64,000 nucleotides of DNA. It comes from Mycobacterium sp. PO1 (lineage in GTDB: Bacteria; Actinomycetota; Actinomycetes; Mycobacteriales; Mycobacteriaceae). Position 1 is the stretch's first letter; each line of letters starts with the position of its first letter. This document shows positions 8,459 to 17,159 of this stretch, piece after piece. The translations under genes were made by a program, and so were the position numbers. The DNA is taken from positions 48,819 through 112,818 of the forward strand of contig NZ_BLTG01000017.1 of NCBI RefSeq assembly GCF_017312405.1, given 5' to 3'. Below the pieces are notes generated by a model, which ran no database searches, was not told where the DNA came from, and saw only the letters and a list, made by a program, of their open reading frames with translations.

Positions 8459-10966
8459 GTGACCTCGTCCGAGCGCCGCGACAAACGCGGGGAGCTGCGC
8501 ATCTACCTGGGTGCGGCACCCGGCGTCGGCAAGACCTACGCGATGCTCGGCGAGGCACACCGCCGGCTCGAGCGCGGCACCGATGTCGTCGCCGCGGTGG
8601 TCGAGACACACGGCCGCAAGAAGACCGCCGAACTGTTCGACGGCATCGAGACCGTCGCCCCGAAGCTGATCACCTACCGCGGGCGCGAATTCGCCGAACT
8701 CGACGTCGAGGCCGTGCTGGCGCGCCGACCGCAGGTGGTCCTGGTCGACGAGCTCGCCCACACCAACACCCCGGGCAGCCGGAACCCGAAGCGATGGCAG
8801 GACATCCGCGAGCTACTCGACGCCGGCATCACCGTCATCACCACCGTCAACGTCCAGCACCTGGAAAGCCTCAACGACGTGGTCACCCAGATCACCGGTA
8901 TCGAGCAACAGGAAAAGGTGCCCGACGACATCGTGCGCGCCGCCGACCAGGTGGAGTTGGTCGACATCACCCCGGAAGCGTTGCGGCGCAGACTGGCCCA
9001 CGGCAACGTCTACTCCCCCGACCGCATCGATGCCGCGCTGTCGAACTACTTCCGGCGCGGCAACCTGACCGCGCTGCGCGAGCTGGCGCTGCTGTGGCTG
9101 GCCGACCAGGTCGACGCCGCCCTGGAGAAGTACCGGGCCGACAACAAGATCACCGAAACCTGGGAGACCCGCGAACGCGTCGTCGTCGCCGTCACCGGCG
9201 GGCCCGAATCCGAGACGCTGGTGCGCAGAGCGTCTCGGATCGCCTCCAAGTCGTCGGCCGAGCTGATGGTCGTGCACGTGGCGCGCGGTGACGGGCTCTC
9301 CGGAGTCTCCGCCCCGCAGATGGGCCGGGTGCGGGAGCTGGCGACCTCGCTCAGCGCGTCGGTGCACACCGTGGTCGGAGACGACGTGCCCGCCGCCCTG
9401 CTGGACTTCGCCCGCGAGATCAACGCCACCCAGCTGGTGCTGGGCACCTCCCGACGGTCCCGGTGGGCACGGATCTTCGACCCGGGTATCGGCACCACCG
9501 TCGTGCAGCGCTCCGGCACCATCGACGTGCACATGGTGACGCACGAGCAGGCCGGCGGGCAGTCGGTGTGGGCCCGGCTCACCCCGCGCGACCGGCACGT
9601 CACGTCGTGGCTCGCCGCGCTGGCGGTGCCCGCCGTGATCAGCGCGATCACGGTGCTGCTGCTGGACCGCTTCCTGGGCATCGGCGGAGAGAGCGCATTG
9701 TTCTTCATCGGCGTGCTCGTGGTGGCGCTGCTGGGAGGCGTTGCCCCTGCGGCGCTTTCGGCGGTGCTGTCGGGCATGCTGCTGAACTTCCTGCTCACCG
9801 AGCCGCGGCACACGTTCACGATCGCCGACCCGGACAGCGCCATCACGATCGTGGTGCTGCTGGTGGTCGCGGTGGCGGTGGCCGCGCTGGTCGACGGCGC
9901 GGCCAACCGGGCCCGGGAGGCGTCCCGCGCCGCCCAGGAAGCCGAGCTGCTGGCACTGTTCGCCGGGTCGGTGCTGCGGGGCGCCGACCTGGACACGCTG
10001 CTGGAGCGGGTGCGGGAGGCGTACTCCCAGCGTTCGGTGAGCCTGGTGCGCGACACGACCGTCGTCGGCTGCGCGGGCAGCGACCCGTGCGTCACGGTCG
10101 ACGACGCCGACACGGTGATCGACGTCGGCGCCGAGCACGAACCGGTGGAGTTCCGCATGCTCATGGCCGGCCGCAAACTCGCCGCCCGCGACCGCAGGGT
10201 GCTTCTGGCGGTGGCGAATCAGGCGGCCGGGCTGGTCAGGCAGAAGGAGCTGGGCGAAGAAGCCGGCAGGGCCGTGGCGATCGCCCAGGCCGACGAACTG
10301 CGCCGCTCGCTGCTGTCGGCCGTCAGCCACGACCTGCGCACCCCGCTGGCCGCGGTCAAGGCCGCGGTGTCCAGCCTGCGCAGCGACGACGTCGGCTTCT
10401 CTCCCGAAGACACCGCCGAACTGCTGGCCACCGTCGAAGAATCCACCGACCAGCTGACCGCGCTGGTGGGCAACCTACTGGACTCGTCACGGCTGGCCGC
10501 AGGCGTGGTGAGCCCGCAACTTCGCCGCGTCTATCTCGAAGAAGCGGTCCCCCGAGCGTTGCTGGGCATCGGCAGGGACACCCCGGACCGGGTGAAGGTG
10601 GACGTCGGCGACACCGTCGTCTACGCCGACAGCGGGCTGCTGGAGCGGGTCCTGGCCAACGTGCTGGACAACGCGCTGCGCTACGCCCCGGATGCGCCGG
10701 TGCGGGTCACCGCGGGCCGGCTCGGCGACCGGGTGCTGATCGCCGTCGCCGACGAAGGCCCCGGCGTGCCCGGCGGCGCCGACCTGTTCGCCCCGTTCCA
10801 GCGCCTCGGCGACCACGACACCCGCACCGGCGTCGGCCTCGGATTGTCGGTGGCCCGCGGTTTCGTCGAGGCGATGGGCGGCACCATCACCTCCACCGAC
10901 ACCCCCGGCGGCGGGTTGACCATCGAGATCGACCTGCCCGCTCCCACCCCCGGGGCGCAGCCGTGA
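8459..10966 (+). CDS. kdpD: osmosensitive K+ channel histidine kinase KdpD
   Basis: The 835-residue sensor kinase has the N-terminal KdpD domain with Walker A GAAPGVGKT (residues 18-26) and VDELAHTNTPGSRNPKRW, a universal-stress-protein-like domain (about 230-350), four clustered membrane helices (about 380-480), a GAF-like region, and a kinase core with the phospho-accepting His624 in SAVSHDLRTPL, an N box (NVLDNALRYAPD) and G boxes. It senses K+ limitation and phosphorylates KdpE. I chose GTG 8459 because the conserved region begins KRGELRIYLG shortly after; GTG 8432 would add nine residues. It follows kdpC by 60 bp on the same strand. Confidence 0.95.
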   Translation: MTSSERRDKRGELRIYLGAAPGVGKTYAMLGEAHRRLERGTDVVAAVVETHGRKKTAELFDGIETVAPKLITYRGREFAELDVEAVLARRPQVVLVDELAHTNTPGSRNPKRWQDIRELLDAGITVITTVNVQHLESLNDVVTQITGIEQQEKVPDDIVRAADQVELVDITPEALRRRLAHGNVYSPDRIDAALSNYFRRGNLTALRELALLWLADQVDAALEKYRADNKITETWETRERVVVAVTGGPESETLVRRASRIASKSSAELMVVHVARGDGLSGVSAPQMGRVRELATSLSASVHTVVGDDVPAALLDFAREINATQLVLGTSRRSRWARIFDPGIGTTVVQRSGTIDVHMVTHEQAGGQSVWARLTPRDRHVTSWLAALAVPAVISAITVLLLDRFLGIGGESALFFIGVLVVALLGGVAPAALSAVLSGMLLNFLLTEPRHTFTIADPDSAITIVVLLVVAVAVAALVDGAANRAREASRAAQEAELLALFAGSVLRGADLDTLLERVREAYSQRSVSLVRDTTVVGCAGSDPCVTVDDADTVIDVGAEHEPVEFRMLMAGRKLAARDRRVLLAVANQAAGLVRQKELGEEAGRAVAIAQADELRRSLLSAVSHDLRTPLAAVKAAVSSLRSDDVGFSPEDTAELLATVEESTDQLTALVGNLLDSSRLAAGVVSPQLRRVYLEEAVPRALLGIGRDTPDRVKVDVGDTVVYADSGLLERVLANVLDNALRYAPDAPVRVTAGRLGDRVLIAVADEGPGVPGGADLFAPFQRLGDHDTRTGVGLGLSVARGFVEAMGGTITSTDTPGGGLTIEIDLPAPTPGAQP

Positions 10967-11655
10967 CGCCCCCCAAGACCCGGGTACTGGTCGTCGACGA
11001 CGAGCCGCAGATCCTGCGTGCATTGCGGATCAACCTGTCGGTGCGGGGTTACACCGTCGACGTCGCCGCCACCGGAACCGCGGCACTGCACATCGCCGCC
11101 GAACACAAACCCGACGTGGTGATCCTCGATCTCGGCCTGCCCGACATGTCGGGCATCGAGGTGCTCGCCGGGCTGCGCGGCTGGCTCTCCGTCCCGGTGA
11201 TCGTGCTGTCGGCGCGCAGCGACTCCTCCGACAAGGTCGAGGCCCTCGACGCCGGCGCCGACGACTACGTCACGAAACCCTTCGGCATGGACGAGTTCCT
11301 GGCCCGGCTGCGGGCCGCCGTGCGCCGTGGCGCCAGCGGCACCGACACCGAGCAGCCCGTCGTGGAAACCGCGTCGTTCACCGTCGACCTGGCGGCGAAG
11401 AAGGTCGTCAAGAACGGCGCCGAGGTGCACCTCACCCCGACCGAGTGGGGCATGCTCGAGATGCTGGTGCGCAACCGCGGCAAGCTCGTCGGCCGCGAGG
11501 AATTGCTGAAAGAGGTGTGGGGCCCGGCCTATGCCAAGGAAACGCATTACCTACGCGTCTATCTGGCGCAGCTGCGCCGCAAGCTCGAAGACGACCCGTC
11601 ACACCCGGTGCATCTGCTCACCGAGGCCGGCATGGGCTACCGCTTCCAGCCGTGA
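10963..11655 (+). CDS. kdpE: KDP operon response regulator KdpE
   Basis: The 230-residue OmpR/PhoB-type regulator has a receiver domain with acidic pocket DDE (12-14), phosphorylated Asp56 in VVILDLGLPD, Ser/Thr switch in VLSARSDS, and Lys in YVTKPFG, followed by a winged-helix domain with LTPTEWGMLEML and THYLRVYLAQLRRKLE. KdpE activates kdpFABC when phosphorylated by KdpD. The GTG start overlaps the kdpD stop (GTGA at 10963-10966). In M. tuberculosis, from memory, kdpDE is divergent from kdpFABC; here all six genes point the same way, so KdpE would also raise its own expression if read-through from the kdpF promoter occurs. Confidence 0.95.
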   Translation: MTPPKTRVLVVDDEPQILRALRINLSVRGYTVDVAATGTAALHIAAEHKPDVVILDLGLPDMSGIEVLAGLRGWLSVPVIVLSARSDSSDKVEALDAGADDYVTKPFGMDEFLARLRAAVRRGASGTDTEQPVVETASFTVDLAAKKVVKNGAEVHLTPTEWGMLEMLVRNRGKLVGREELLKEVWGPAYAKETHYLRVYLAQLRRKLEDDPSHPVHLLTEAGMGYRFQP

Positions 11656-11658
11656 CAC

Positions 11659-11679
11659 CCGCGGCGCATACGGCCGCGG
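11659..11679. terminator. GC-rich hairpin between convergent kdpE and ktrA
   Basis: CCGCGGC (11659-11665) and GCCGCGG (11673-11679) form a perfect 7-bp stem with a 7-base loop inside the 30-bp gap between two convergent genes. There is no U tract, which is usual in mycobacteria. It could serve as a bidirectional terminator; CG-rich chance stems are also common in this genome. Confidence 0.35.
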
Positions 11680-11685
11680 CTGCGC

Positions 11686-12351
11686 TCAACTGAGTGCGAC
11701 GACTCGGTCGATGTCTTCGACACGGCCGCTGATCAGGATGAGGTCGTCGTACGCCAGCTCGGTTTCGGCTGTTGCGTAGGTGAATTCACCACCCTTGGCC
11801 TTCACCGCCACGACGGTGACGTGATACTTCGACCGCAGCCGTGTCTCACTCAGCGGGGTACCGACAAAGGGATGCGGCGGACGCACCTTGGCGATCGCGA
11901 AATCGTCATCGACCTGCATGTAGTCCAGCAGCTGCCCCGACACCAGATGAGCGACCCGCTGGCCGGCCTCGCGCTCCGGGTAGACGACGTGCCCGGCACC
12001 GATGCGCTCGAGGATTCTGCCGTGATGGTCGCTGACCGCCTTTGCCCAGATGTCCTCGACCTCCATCTCCACCAGCATCGAGGTGATCAGGATGCTGGCC
12101 TCGATATCGGTGCCGACGGCGACCACGGCGCGATAGAACTCGTCGACGCCCAATTCGCGCAATGTGTCCAGATCGGTGCAGTCCGCGGCGACCACCCTCG
12201 TGAGATGCCCGGCCAGGCTCTGCACCAGCTTGGTCGACTGATCGATGGCCAGCACCTCGATACCGCGACGGGTCAACTCGAGCGCTATCGCACTTCCGAA
12301 GCGCCCCAACCCGATCACCACAACCGGTTCCTTGTCGACGTCAGCCAACAT
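11686..12351 (-). CDS. ktrA: Ktr/Trk potassium uptake regulatory subunit (single RCK)
   Basis: The 221-residue cytoplasmic protein has an N-terminal Rossmann fold with VIGLGRFGSAIA and acidic residue after the second strand (LAIDQ), forming an RCK_N domain, then an RCK_C domain (about 140-215: FVGTPLSETRLRSKYHVTVVAVK). One RCK unit and this length fit KtrA rather than the double-length TrkA. It gates the KtrB channel in response to nucleotides (ATP/ADP, NAD(H)) in the family, and the C domain is a c-di-AMP target in some bacteria. The start overlaps the ktrB stop by 11 bp on the same strand. Confidence 0.88.
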   Translation of the reverse strand: MLADVDKEPVVVIGLGRFGSAIALELTRRGIEVLAIDQSTKLVQSLAGHLTRVVAADCTDLDTLRELGVDEFYRAVVAVGTDIEASILITSMLVEMEVEDIWAKAVSDHHGRILERIGAGHVVYPEREAGQRVAHLVSGQLLDYMQVDDDFAIAKVRPPHPFVGTPLSETRLRSKYHVTVVAVKAKGGEFTYATAETELAYDDLILISGRVEDIDRVVALS

Positions 12352-13678
12352 TGATCCTTTCCATCGGGAGCTCGTAGCGACGGCCGCGCTGTCGCAGCGC
12401 CAAGGCCGAGGCCAATGTGATCGGGCCGATGCGGCCGACGAACATCAGAACGATCAGCAGCAGTTGGCCGGGTTGGGGCAGGTCCGCGGTGATCCCCGTC
12501 GACAAGCCGACCGTGCCGAACGCCGAGACCACCTCGAACAGCACTTCTTCGAACGCCAGCGACGTCTCGGCCAACAGCACGAAGGTCGACACCCCGACCA
12601 ACAACACCGACACCAGCACCACCGCCAGCGCCTGACGCTGGTTGTCCGGCGGGATCTGCCGTGGACCGACATTCACCCGATCCTCGCCGCGTAGTTCCGC
12701 CCAGACCACCACGGCCAGCAGGCCGAATGTCGTCACCTTGATCCCCCCGGCGGTCCCCGCGGTGCCGCCGCCGATGAACATCAGGAAGTCGGTGAAGAAC
12801 AGGCCCTCGGGTGTCATCGCACCGATGTCGATCGCGTTGAATCCGGCCGTGCGCGGCATCACCGCGGAGAAGAAGGCGGCCAGCAGCCGGGTGTTCGGCG
12901 GCAGCGCACCCAACGTATCCGGGTTGTCGTGCTCGACGTAGGCAAGCGCGACCGTGCCGGCCACGAGCAGTGCCACCGTCACCCACACGGTGACCCGCGT
13001 GGTCACCGACCACGACTTCGGCTTGCGCCATGCCCTGGCCAGCTCGAAGATCACCGGAAACCCCAGACCGCCGACGATCACCGCACCTGCGACAGTGAGC
13101 ATGATCCACGCGTCCCCGACGAAGCCGGTCAAACTGTCTGAATACAGCCCGAAACCGGCGTTGTTGAACGCCGAAATAGCATGGAAGACACCGTAATAGA
13201 GCGCCTCGCCGGCGGCCATGTCGGTGGTGCGCATGAACCGGACCGTGAGGACCGCCGCCACCACGAGCTCACTCGCGACGGCGAACAGGGTGACGTTGCG
13301 GACCACCCGGCCGATGTCGCGCACCGTCAACGCGTGAGTCTGCGCGGCGGCGATCAGCCGTGCACGCAGACCGAGCCGACGCGACAGCAGGACCAGGGTC
13401 AGCGAGGCGACGGTCATTATGCCCAGCCCGCCGATCTGGATCAGTACCAGGATGACGACCTCGCCGAACCCCGACCAGTACGTGGCGGTGTCGACGACGA
13501 CGAGCCCGGTGACACACACCGCCGATGTGGAGGTGAACAGCGCCTCCATCACGCTGGCCCGCTCACCGGCTTCTGTGGCGATCGGCAGCGACAACAGCAC
13601 GGCGCCCAGCGCGATGGCGGCGAGGAACGAGCCCGCGATCACCAGCCCGGGATGGCGGAATCGATCGTTGGTGGCCAT
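12341..13678 (-). CDS. ktrB: TrkH/KtrB family potassium transporter
   Basis: The 445-residue membrane protein shows the repeated membrane-pore-membrane layout of TrkH/KtrB. Filter-like segments are seen at SAVCVTGLVVVDTATYW (about residue 50), SAFNNAGFGLYSD (about 165), PRTAGFNAIDIG (about 275) and SAFGTVGLSTG (about 390), each with the conserved filter glycine. The length matches KtrB, which transports K+ coupled to Na+ in several bacteria. It is the upstream gene of the ktrBA pair. Placed tail-to-tail against kdp, it gives the locus a low-affinity and a high-affinity K+ system side by side. Confidence 0.9.
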   Translation of the reverse strand: MATNDRFRHPGLVIAGSFLAAIALGAVLLSLPIATEAGERASVMEALFTSTSAVCVTGLVVVDTATYWSGFGEVVILVLIQIGGLGIMTVASLTLVLLSRRLGLRARLIAAAQTHALTVRDIGRVVRNVTLFAVASELVVAAVLTVRFMRTTDMAAGEALYYGVFHAISAFNNAGFGLYSDSLTGFVGDAWIMLTVAGAVIVGGLGFPVIFELARAWRKPKSWSVTTRVTVWVTVALLVAGTVALAYVEHDNPDTLGALPPNTRLLAAFFSAVMPRTAGFNAIDIGAMTPEGLFFTDFLMFIGGGTAGTAGGIKVTTFGLLAVVVWAELRGEDRVNVGPRQIPPDNQRQALAVVLVSVLLVGVSTFVLLAETSLAFEEVLFEVVSAFGTVGLSTGITADLPQPGQLLLIVLMFVGRIGPITLASALALRQRGRRYELPMERINVG

Positions 13679-13702
13679 CAGGCGCTGCCGGTCGCCGCGC
13701 CC

Positions 13703-14569
13703 CTAGCTCGCCGGCACCTCCGCGGCCAGCTTGATCAGCCGGTCGCGCACCAGATCCGGGCGCTCGTCGACGATGAAGTGCCCGCCGTCGATCAACTCCA
13801 GCGTGTAGTCGTCGGCGCGGGCCGTCTCGGCCGCGGCCAGTTCGGGCGCGATCGCGGCATCATTCTTGCCGAACAGCACCCGGGTCGGGACCGTCGAGCG
13901 TCGCCGTTCACCGGATCGGGTCATCCGCGGAATCTCCCGGACCAGGAACGTGCGGTACGTGTCGCGGGCGGTGCGCGCCACCACCGGGTCGCGGAACCGC
14001 TCGGAATACACCCGCGCGGTCTCCGCGTCGACCTCGGACACCTGCCGGTAGACGCGGTCCAGGAATGCGGTGTGGCGCTGCACCGGCACCCCGGCGATCG
14101 CGATGAGCGGCTGATACATCAGGAACCGCCAGGCGTGGCGCGCCATCACTTTCGGCGGCACCCACGGATGAGCGATATTGAGCGCCAGGTAGCCGTCGAT
14201 GCGCTCGGGCACCCGCAGCGTGAGCAGGTGCCCAAGGAAGCCACCCCAGTCGTGCCCGACCAGCAACACATGCTCCAGACCGAGGGCATCCATCAACGCC
14301 ACCAGGTCACTGACCACGTCCTCCTTGGCCCACTTGTGCGGCGCCGGGCCCGACCAGCCGTATCCGGGCAGGTCGGGGGCGATGATCCGCAACCCGGGGG
14401 GCGGGTCGGCCAGCAAATCCCGGTACACCCAGTGGTGCTGCGGCCAACCGTGCAGCGCCAGCACCGGACGACCGTCTTCCGGACCGGCCTCCGACACGTG
14501 GAATCGCACCCCACGCGCCTCCACGAAGCGCCGGCGTACTGCCCGAATGGATGGGGGTTGGCTCGTCAT
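13703..14569 (-). CDS. alpha/beta hydrolase, epoxide hydrolase-like
   Basis: The 288-residue enzyme has the oxyanion motif HGWPQ (about residue 40), the nucleophile elbow VGHDWGG with Asp as nucleophile (about 106), and a C-terminal GGHFIVDE with the catalytic His. An Asp nucleophile with HGWP is characteristic of epoxide hydrolases and related dehalogenases, rather than Ser esterases; mycobacteria encode several Eph paralogues. The substrate is unknown. The ATG at 14569 is seven bases after TAGTCT on the minus strand, predicting a leaderless mRNA. It is divergent from the acyl-CoA synthetase with a 37-bp gap. Confidence 0.83.
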   Translation of the reverse strand: MTSQPPSIRAVRRRFVEARGVRFHVSEAGPEDGRPVLALHGWPQHHWVYRDLLADPPPGLRIIAPDLPGYGWSGPAPHKWAKEDVVSDLVALMDALGLEHVLLVGHDWGGFLGHLLTLRVPERIDGYLALNIAHPWVPPKVMARHAWRFLMYQPLIAIAGVPVQRHTAFLDRVYRQVSEVDAETARVYSERFRDPVVARTARDTYRTFLVREIPRMTRSGERRRSTVPTRVLFGKNDAAIAPELAAAETARADDYTLELIDGGHFIVDERPDLVRDRLIKLAAEVPAS

Positions 14570-14576
14570 GACCCGA

Positions 14577-14600
14577 AGACTATCGGCAACGCGCTACGGT
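14577..14600. promoter_or_regulatory. divergent leaderless -10 elements (hydrolase / acyl-CoA synthetase)
   Basis: On the minus strand TAGTCT (14582-14577) is followed by seven bases and ATG 14569. On the plus strand TACGGT (14595-14600) is followed by six bases and ATG 14607. Both fit the mycobacterial TANNNT hexamer with the start codon at the expected +1. The two promoters lie back to back in a 37-bp gap. Confidence 0.55.
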
Positions 14601-14606
14601 GCCGAT

Positions 14607-16478
14607 ATGCCCGGGTACCGCGACCTGTTCGACGCCAGCATCACCGACCCCGCCGGCTTCTGGGCCGACGCCGCCACGGCCGTCACCTGGACCCGCGAAC
14701 CGCAGCGCATCCTCGACGACAGCAACCCTCCGTTCTACCGCTGGTTCCCCGACGCCGAGCTGAACACCTGCGCCAACGCCCTGGACCGCCACGTCGAATC
14801 GGGCCGCGCCGAACAGCCGGCGCTCATCTACGACTCCGCCGTCACCGACACCAAGCGCGTCTACACCTACGCCGAGCTGCTCGACGAGACCGCCCGCTTC
14901 GCCGGTGCCCTGCGCGGCCTGGGCGTCGGCAAGGGCGACCGGGTCGTCATCTACATGCCGATGATCCCCGAGGCCGTCATCGCGATGCTCGCGTGCGCGC
15001 GGCTGGGCGCGGTGCACTCCGTGGTGTTCGGCGGCTTCGCCCCACACGAACTGGCGGTGCGCATCGACGACGTGCGCCCGACGGTGATCGTGTCCGCCTC
15101 GTGTGGCATCGAACCCACCCGCGTGGTCGAGTACAAGCCGATGCTCGACGCCGCGATCGCCGCGGTTGAGCACCCGCCCACGCATTGCGTTGTGGTGCAA
15201 CGTGACCGGCACCGCTGCGACCTCATCGAGGGCCGCGACGTGGAATGGGCCGACGTGATGGCTTCGGCTCAGCCGGTGGACCCGGTGCCCGTCGCCGCGA
15301 CCGACCCGCTGTATGTGCTCTACACCTCGGGCACCACCGGCAAGCCCAAGGGCATCGTCCGCGACAACGGCGGCCACGCAGTAGCGCTGCTGTGGAGCAT
15401 GCGCCACATCTACGACATCGCCCCCGGCGAGGTGTTCTGGGCCGCGTCCGACGTGGGCTGGGTCGTCGGCCACTCCTACATCGTCTACGCACCGCTGCTC
15501 CTGGGCGCCACCACCGTGCTCTACGAGGGCAAACCGGTCGGAACCCCCGACCCGGGCGCGTTCTGGCGGGTCGCCTCCGAGCACGGGGTGAAGGCGTTGT
15601 TCACCGCCCCGACCGCGATCCGCGCGATCCGCAAGGAAGACCCCGAAGCCAAGTACCTGGCCGACTACGACCTGTCGGGAATGAAATATCTGTTCCTGGC
15701 CGGCGAGCGCCTGGACCCCGACACCTACCACTGGGCCACCGACAACCTCGGCGTCCCGGTGATCGACCACTGGTGGCAGACCGAGACAGGATGGGCCATC
15801 GCCGCCAATCCGATGGGCGCCGAAGCACTTCCGATCAAAGCCGGCTCGCCGACCGTACCCATGCCCGGCTACGACATCCATGTGCTGCACGACGACGGCA
15901 ACCGCTGCGAGGCGGGTGAGGAAGGCGCGATCTGTATCCGGCTGCCGCTGCCGCCGGGCACCCTGCCCACGCTGTGGAACGCCGAGGCGCGCTACGAGGC
16001 GTCGTATCTGTCCGAACACCCCGGCTACTACCTGACCGGCGACGGCGGCCGCTATGACGAAGACGGCTACCTGTTCGTCATGGGGCGCATCGACGACGTC
16101 ATCAACGTCGCCGGACACCGGATGTCCACCGGCGCGATCGAGGAGGTACTCGCCACCCACCCGGCGGTGGCCGAGTGCGCGGTGATCGGCGTACCCGACG
16201 AGATCAAGGGGCAGGCGCCCCGCGGGTTGGTCGTCGTCAAGTCCGGCGCCTCCACCGACGGGCTGGCTGAGGAGCTGGTGCGGCTGGTGCGTGACGAGAT
16301 CGGTGCCGTCGCGGCGTTCCGGTTGGTCGATGTCGTCCCGGCGCTGCCGAAGACCCGCTCGGGCAAGATCCTGCGCAAGACACTGCGCGGGATCGCCGCC
16401 GGCCGGGACGAACCGGTGCCGTCGACCATCGAGGACCCCGGCGTCCTGGACACCCTCGCCCCCATCCTGCGCTCCTGA
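14607..16478 (+). CDS. prpE: propionyl/acetyl-CoA synthetase-like acyl-CoA ligase
   Basis: The 623-residue AMP-forming ligase has the ATP-binding signature YTSGTTGKPKGIVRDNGG, the A5 motif DHWWQTETGWA, A7 (YLTGDGG, A-R-x-DDVINVAGHR) and the C-terminal catalytic Lys in LPKTRSGKILRK. VRDNGGH and WWQTETGW are characteristic of propionyl-CoA synthetase (PrpE), close to acetyl-CoA synthetase. It would activate propionate or another short carboxylate for the methylcitrate route. The Lys in KTRSGK is the usual site of regulatory acetylation; a cAMP-dependent acetyltransferase that modifies such enzymes in mycobacteria is encoded at 61889-62887. The ATG 14607 follows TACGGT by six bases. Confidence 0.85.
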   Translation: MPGYRDLFDASITDPAGFWADAATAVTWTREPQRILDDSNPPFYRWFPDAELNTCANALDRHVESGRAEQPALIYDSAVTDTKRVYTYAELLDETARFAGALRGLGVGKGDRVVIYMPMIPEAVIAMLACARLGAVHSVVFGGFAPHELAVRIDDVRPTVIVSASCGIEPTRVVEYKPMLDAAIAAVEHPPTHCVVVQRDRHRCDLIEGRDVEWADVMASAQPVDPVPVAATDPLYVLYTSGTTGKPKGIVRDNGGHAVALLWSMRHIYDIAPGEVFWAASDVGWVVGHSYIVYAPLLLGATTVLYEGKPVGTPDPGAFWRVASEHGVKALFTAPTAIRAIRKEDPEAKYLADYDLSGMKYLFLAGERLDPDTYHWATDNLGVPVIDHWWQTETGWAIAANPMGAEALPIKAGSPTVPMPGYDIHVLHDDGNRCEAGEEGAICIRLPLPPGTLPTLWNAEARYEASYLSEHPGYYLTGDGGRYDEDGYLFVMGRIDDVINVAGHRMSTGAIEEVLATHPAVAECAVIGVPDEIKGQAPRGLVVVKSGASTDGLAEELVRLVRDEIGAVAAFRLVDVVPALPKTRSGKILRKTLRGIAAGRDEPVPSTIEDPGVLDTLAPILRS

Positions 16479-16570
16479 CCGGTTGCGCCGCAGGTGTTAT
16501 CCGCGGCGCGAGGGTGGGTACCTCTTCCACACGATCGTCAATTTCGTCGACGTGGGAGGGAGGGTGGCTC

Positions 16571-17044
16571 GTGGCGTCACAACCCAAGTACATGGCGGTG
16601 CAGGGCGCGGCCCTGATCGTCGCGGCGGCGTTGACGTTGATCGGGCTGCTCGGCTTCATCCCGGGCGCCACCGCGAATGTCGGCGAGCTCGCATGGGCCG
16701 GGCAGCATTCGGGGGCAACGCTGTTCGGCGTGTTCGTGGTGTCGGTGCTGGTGAACGCGTTTCACCTGGTGCTCGGCGGTCTCGGGTTCGCGATGGCCCG
16801 GACGTATTCCGGTGCTCGCGCGTATCTGCTCCTCGGCGGGGTGCTCTACCTGGGCCTGTGGCTCTACGGGCTGCTGGTCGAGCGGGGCAGCGACGCCCAC
16901 GTCGTCCCCCTGAACAACGCCGACAACTGGCTGCACCTCGGCATCGGCGCGATGATGCTGTTGCTGGCCGTCACCCTCGGCGGGCAGCGGGACCCGACGA
17001 AGCGGCGGATCCGGCGCCGTCCGCACCTCGGCGCGGCCGCCTGA
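16571..17044 (+). CDS. DUF4383 domain membrane protein
   Basis: The 157-residue product starts VASQPKYMAVQGAAL (GTG 16571, preceded by GGGAGGGAGGG) and has four predicted membrane helices: AALIVAAALTLIGLLGFIPG, the ATLFGVFVVSVLVNAFHLVLG stretch, YLLLGGVLYLGLWLYGL and WLHLGIGAMMLLLAVTL. His-Leu-Val-Leu-Gly and ADNWLHLG are the conserved features of DUF4383. Function is unknown; members are widespread in actinobacteria and often stress-linked. An in-frame ATG at 16514 is upstream of the Shine-Dalgarno and was not used. A repeat-rich non-coding stretch begins five bases after its stop. Confidence 0.82.
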   Translation: MASQPKYMAVQGAALIVAAALTLIGLLGFIPGATANVGELAWAGQHSGATLFGVFVVSVLVNAFHLVLGGLGFAMARTYSGARAYLLLGGVLYLGLWLYGLLVERGSDAHVVPLNNADNWLHLGIGAMMLLLAVTLGGQRDPTKRRIRRRPHLGAAA

Positions 17045-17049
17045 CCCGC

Positions 17050-17157
17050 GCCGGGGCACTGGGCCGTCGGCCCACCTGGGGACTCGCCGGGGCACTGGGC
17101 CGTCGGCCCACCTCGGGACTCGCCGGGGCACTGGGCCGTCGGCCCACCTAGGGACTC
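17050..17157. repeat. three tandem 36-bp repeats with an internal palindrome
   Basis: Units run 17050-17085, 17086-17121 and 17122-17157, differing at only one or two positions (the last bases before GGGACT), plus a partial fourth start. Each unit holds TGGGCCGTCGGCCCA, a 6-bp inverted repeat with a three-base centre, so the array can form three successive hairpins directly after the DUF4383 stop. It could end transcription or be a dispersed repeat element. Confidence 0.85.
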
Positions 17158-17159
17158 GC

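Noticed and set aside
17050..17157. DosR (DevR) boxes in the 36-bp repeats
   Set aside because: The palindrome has a 13-bp GGGCCGTCGGCCC core, not the 14-bp GGGACT-WW-AGTCCC spacing, and the units follow rather than precede a gene.
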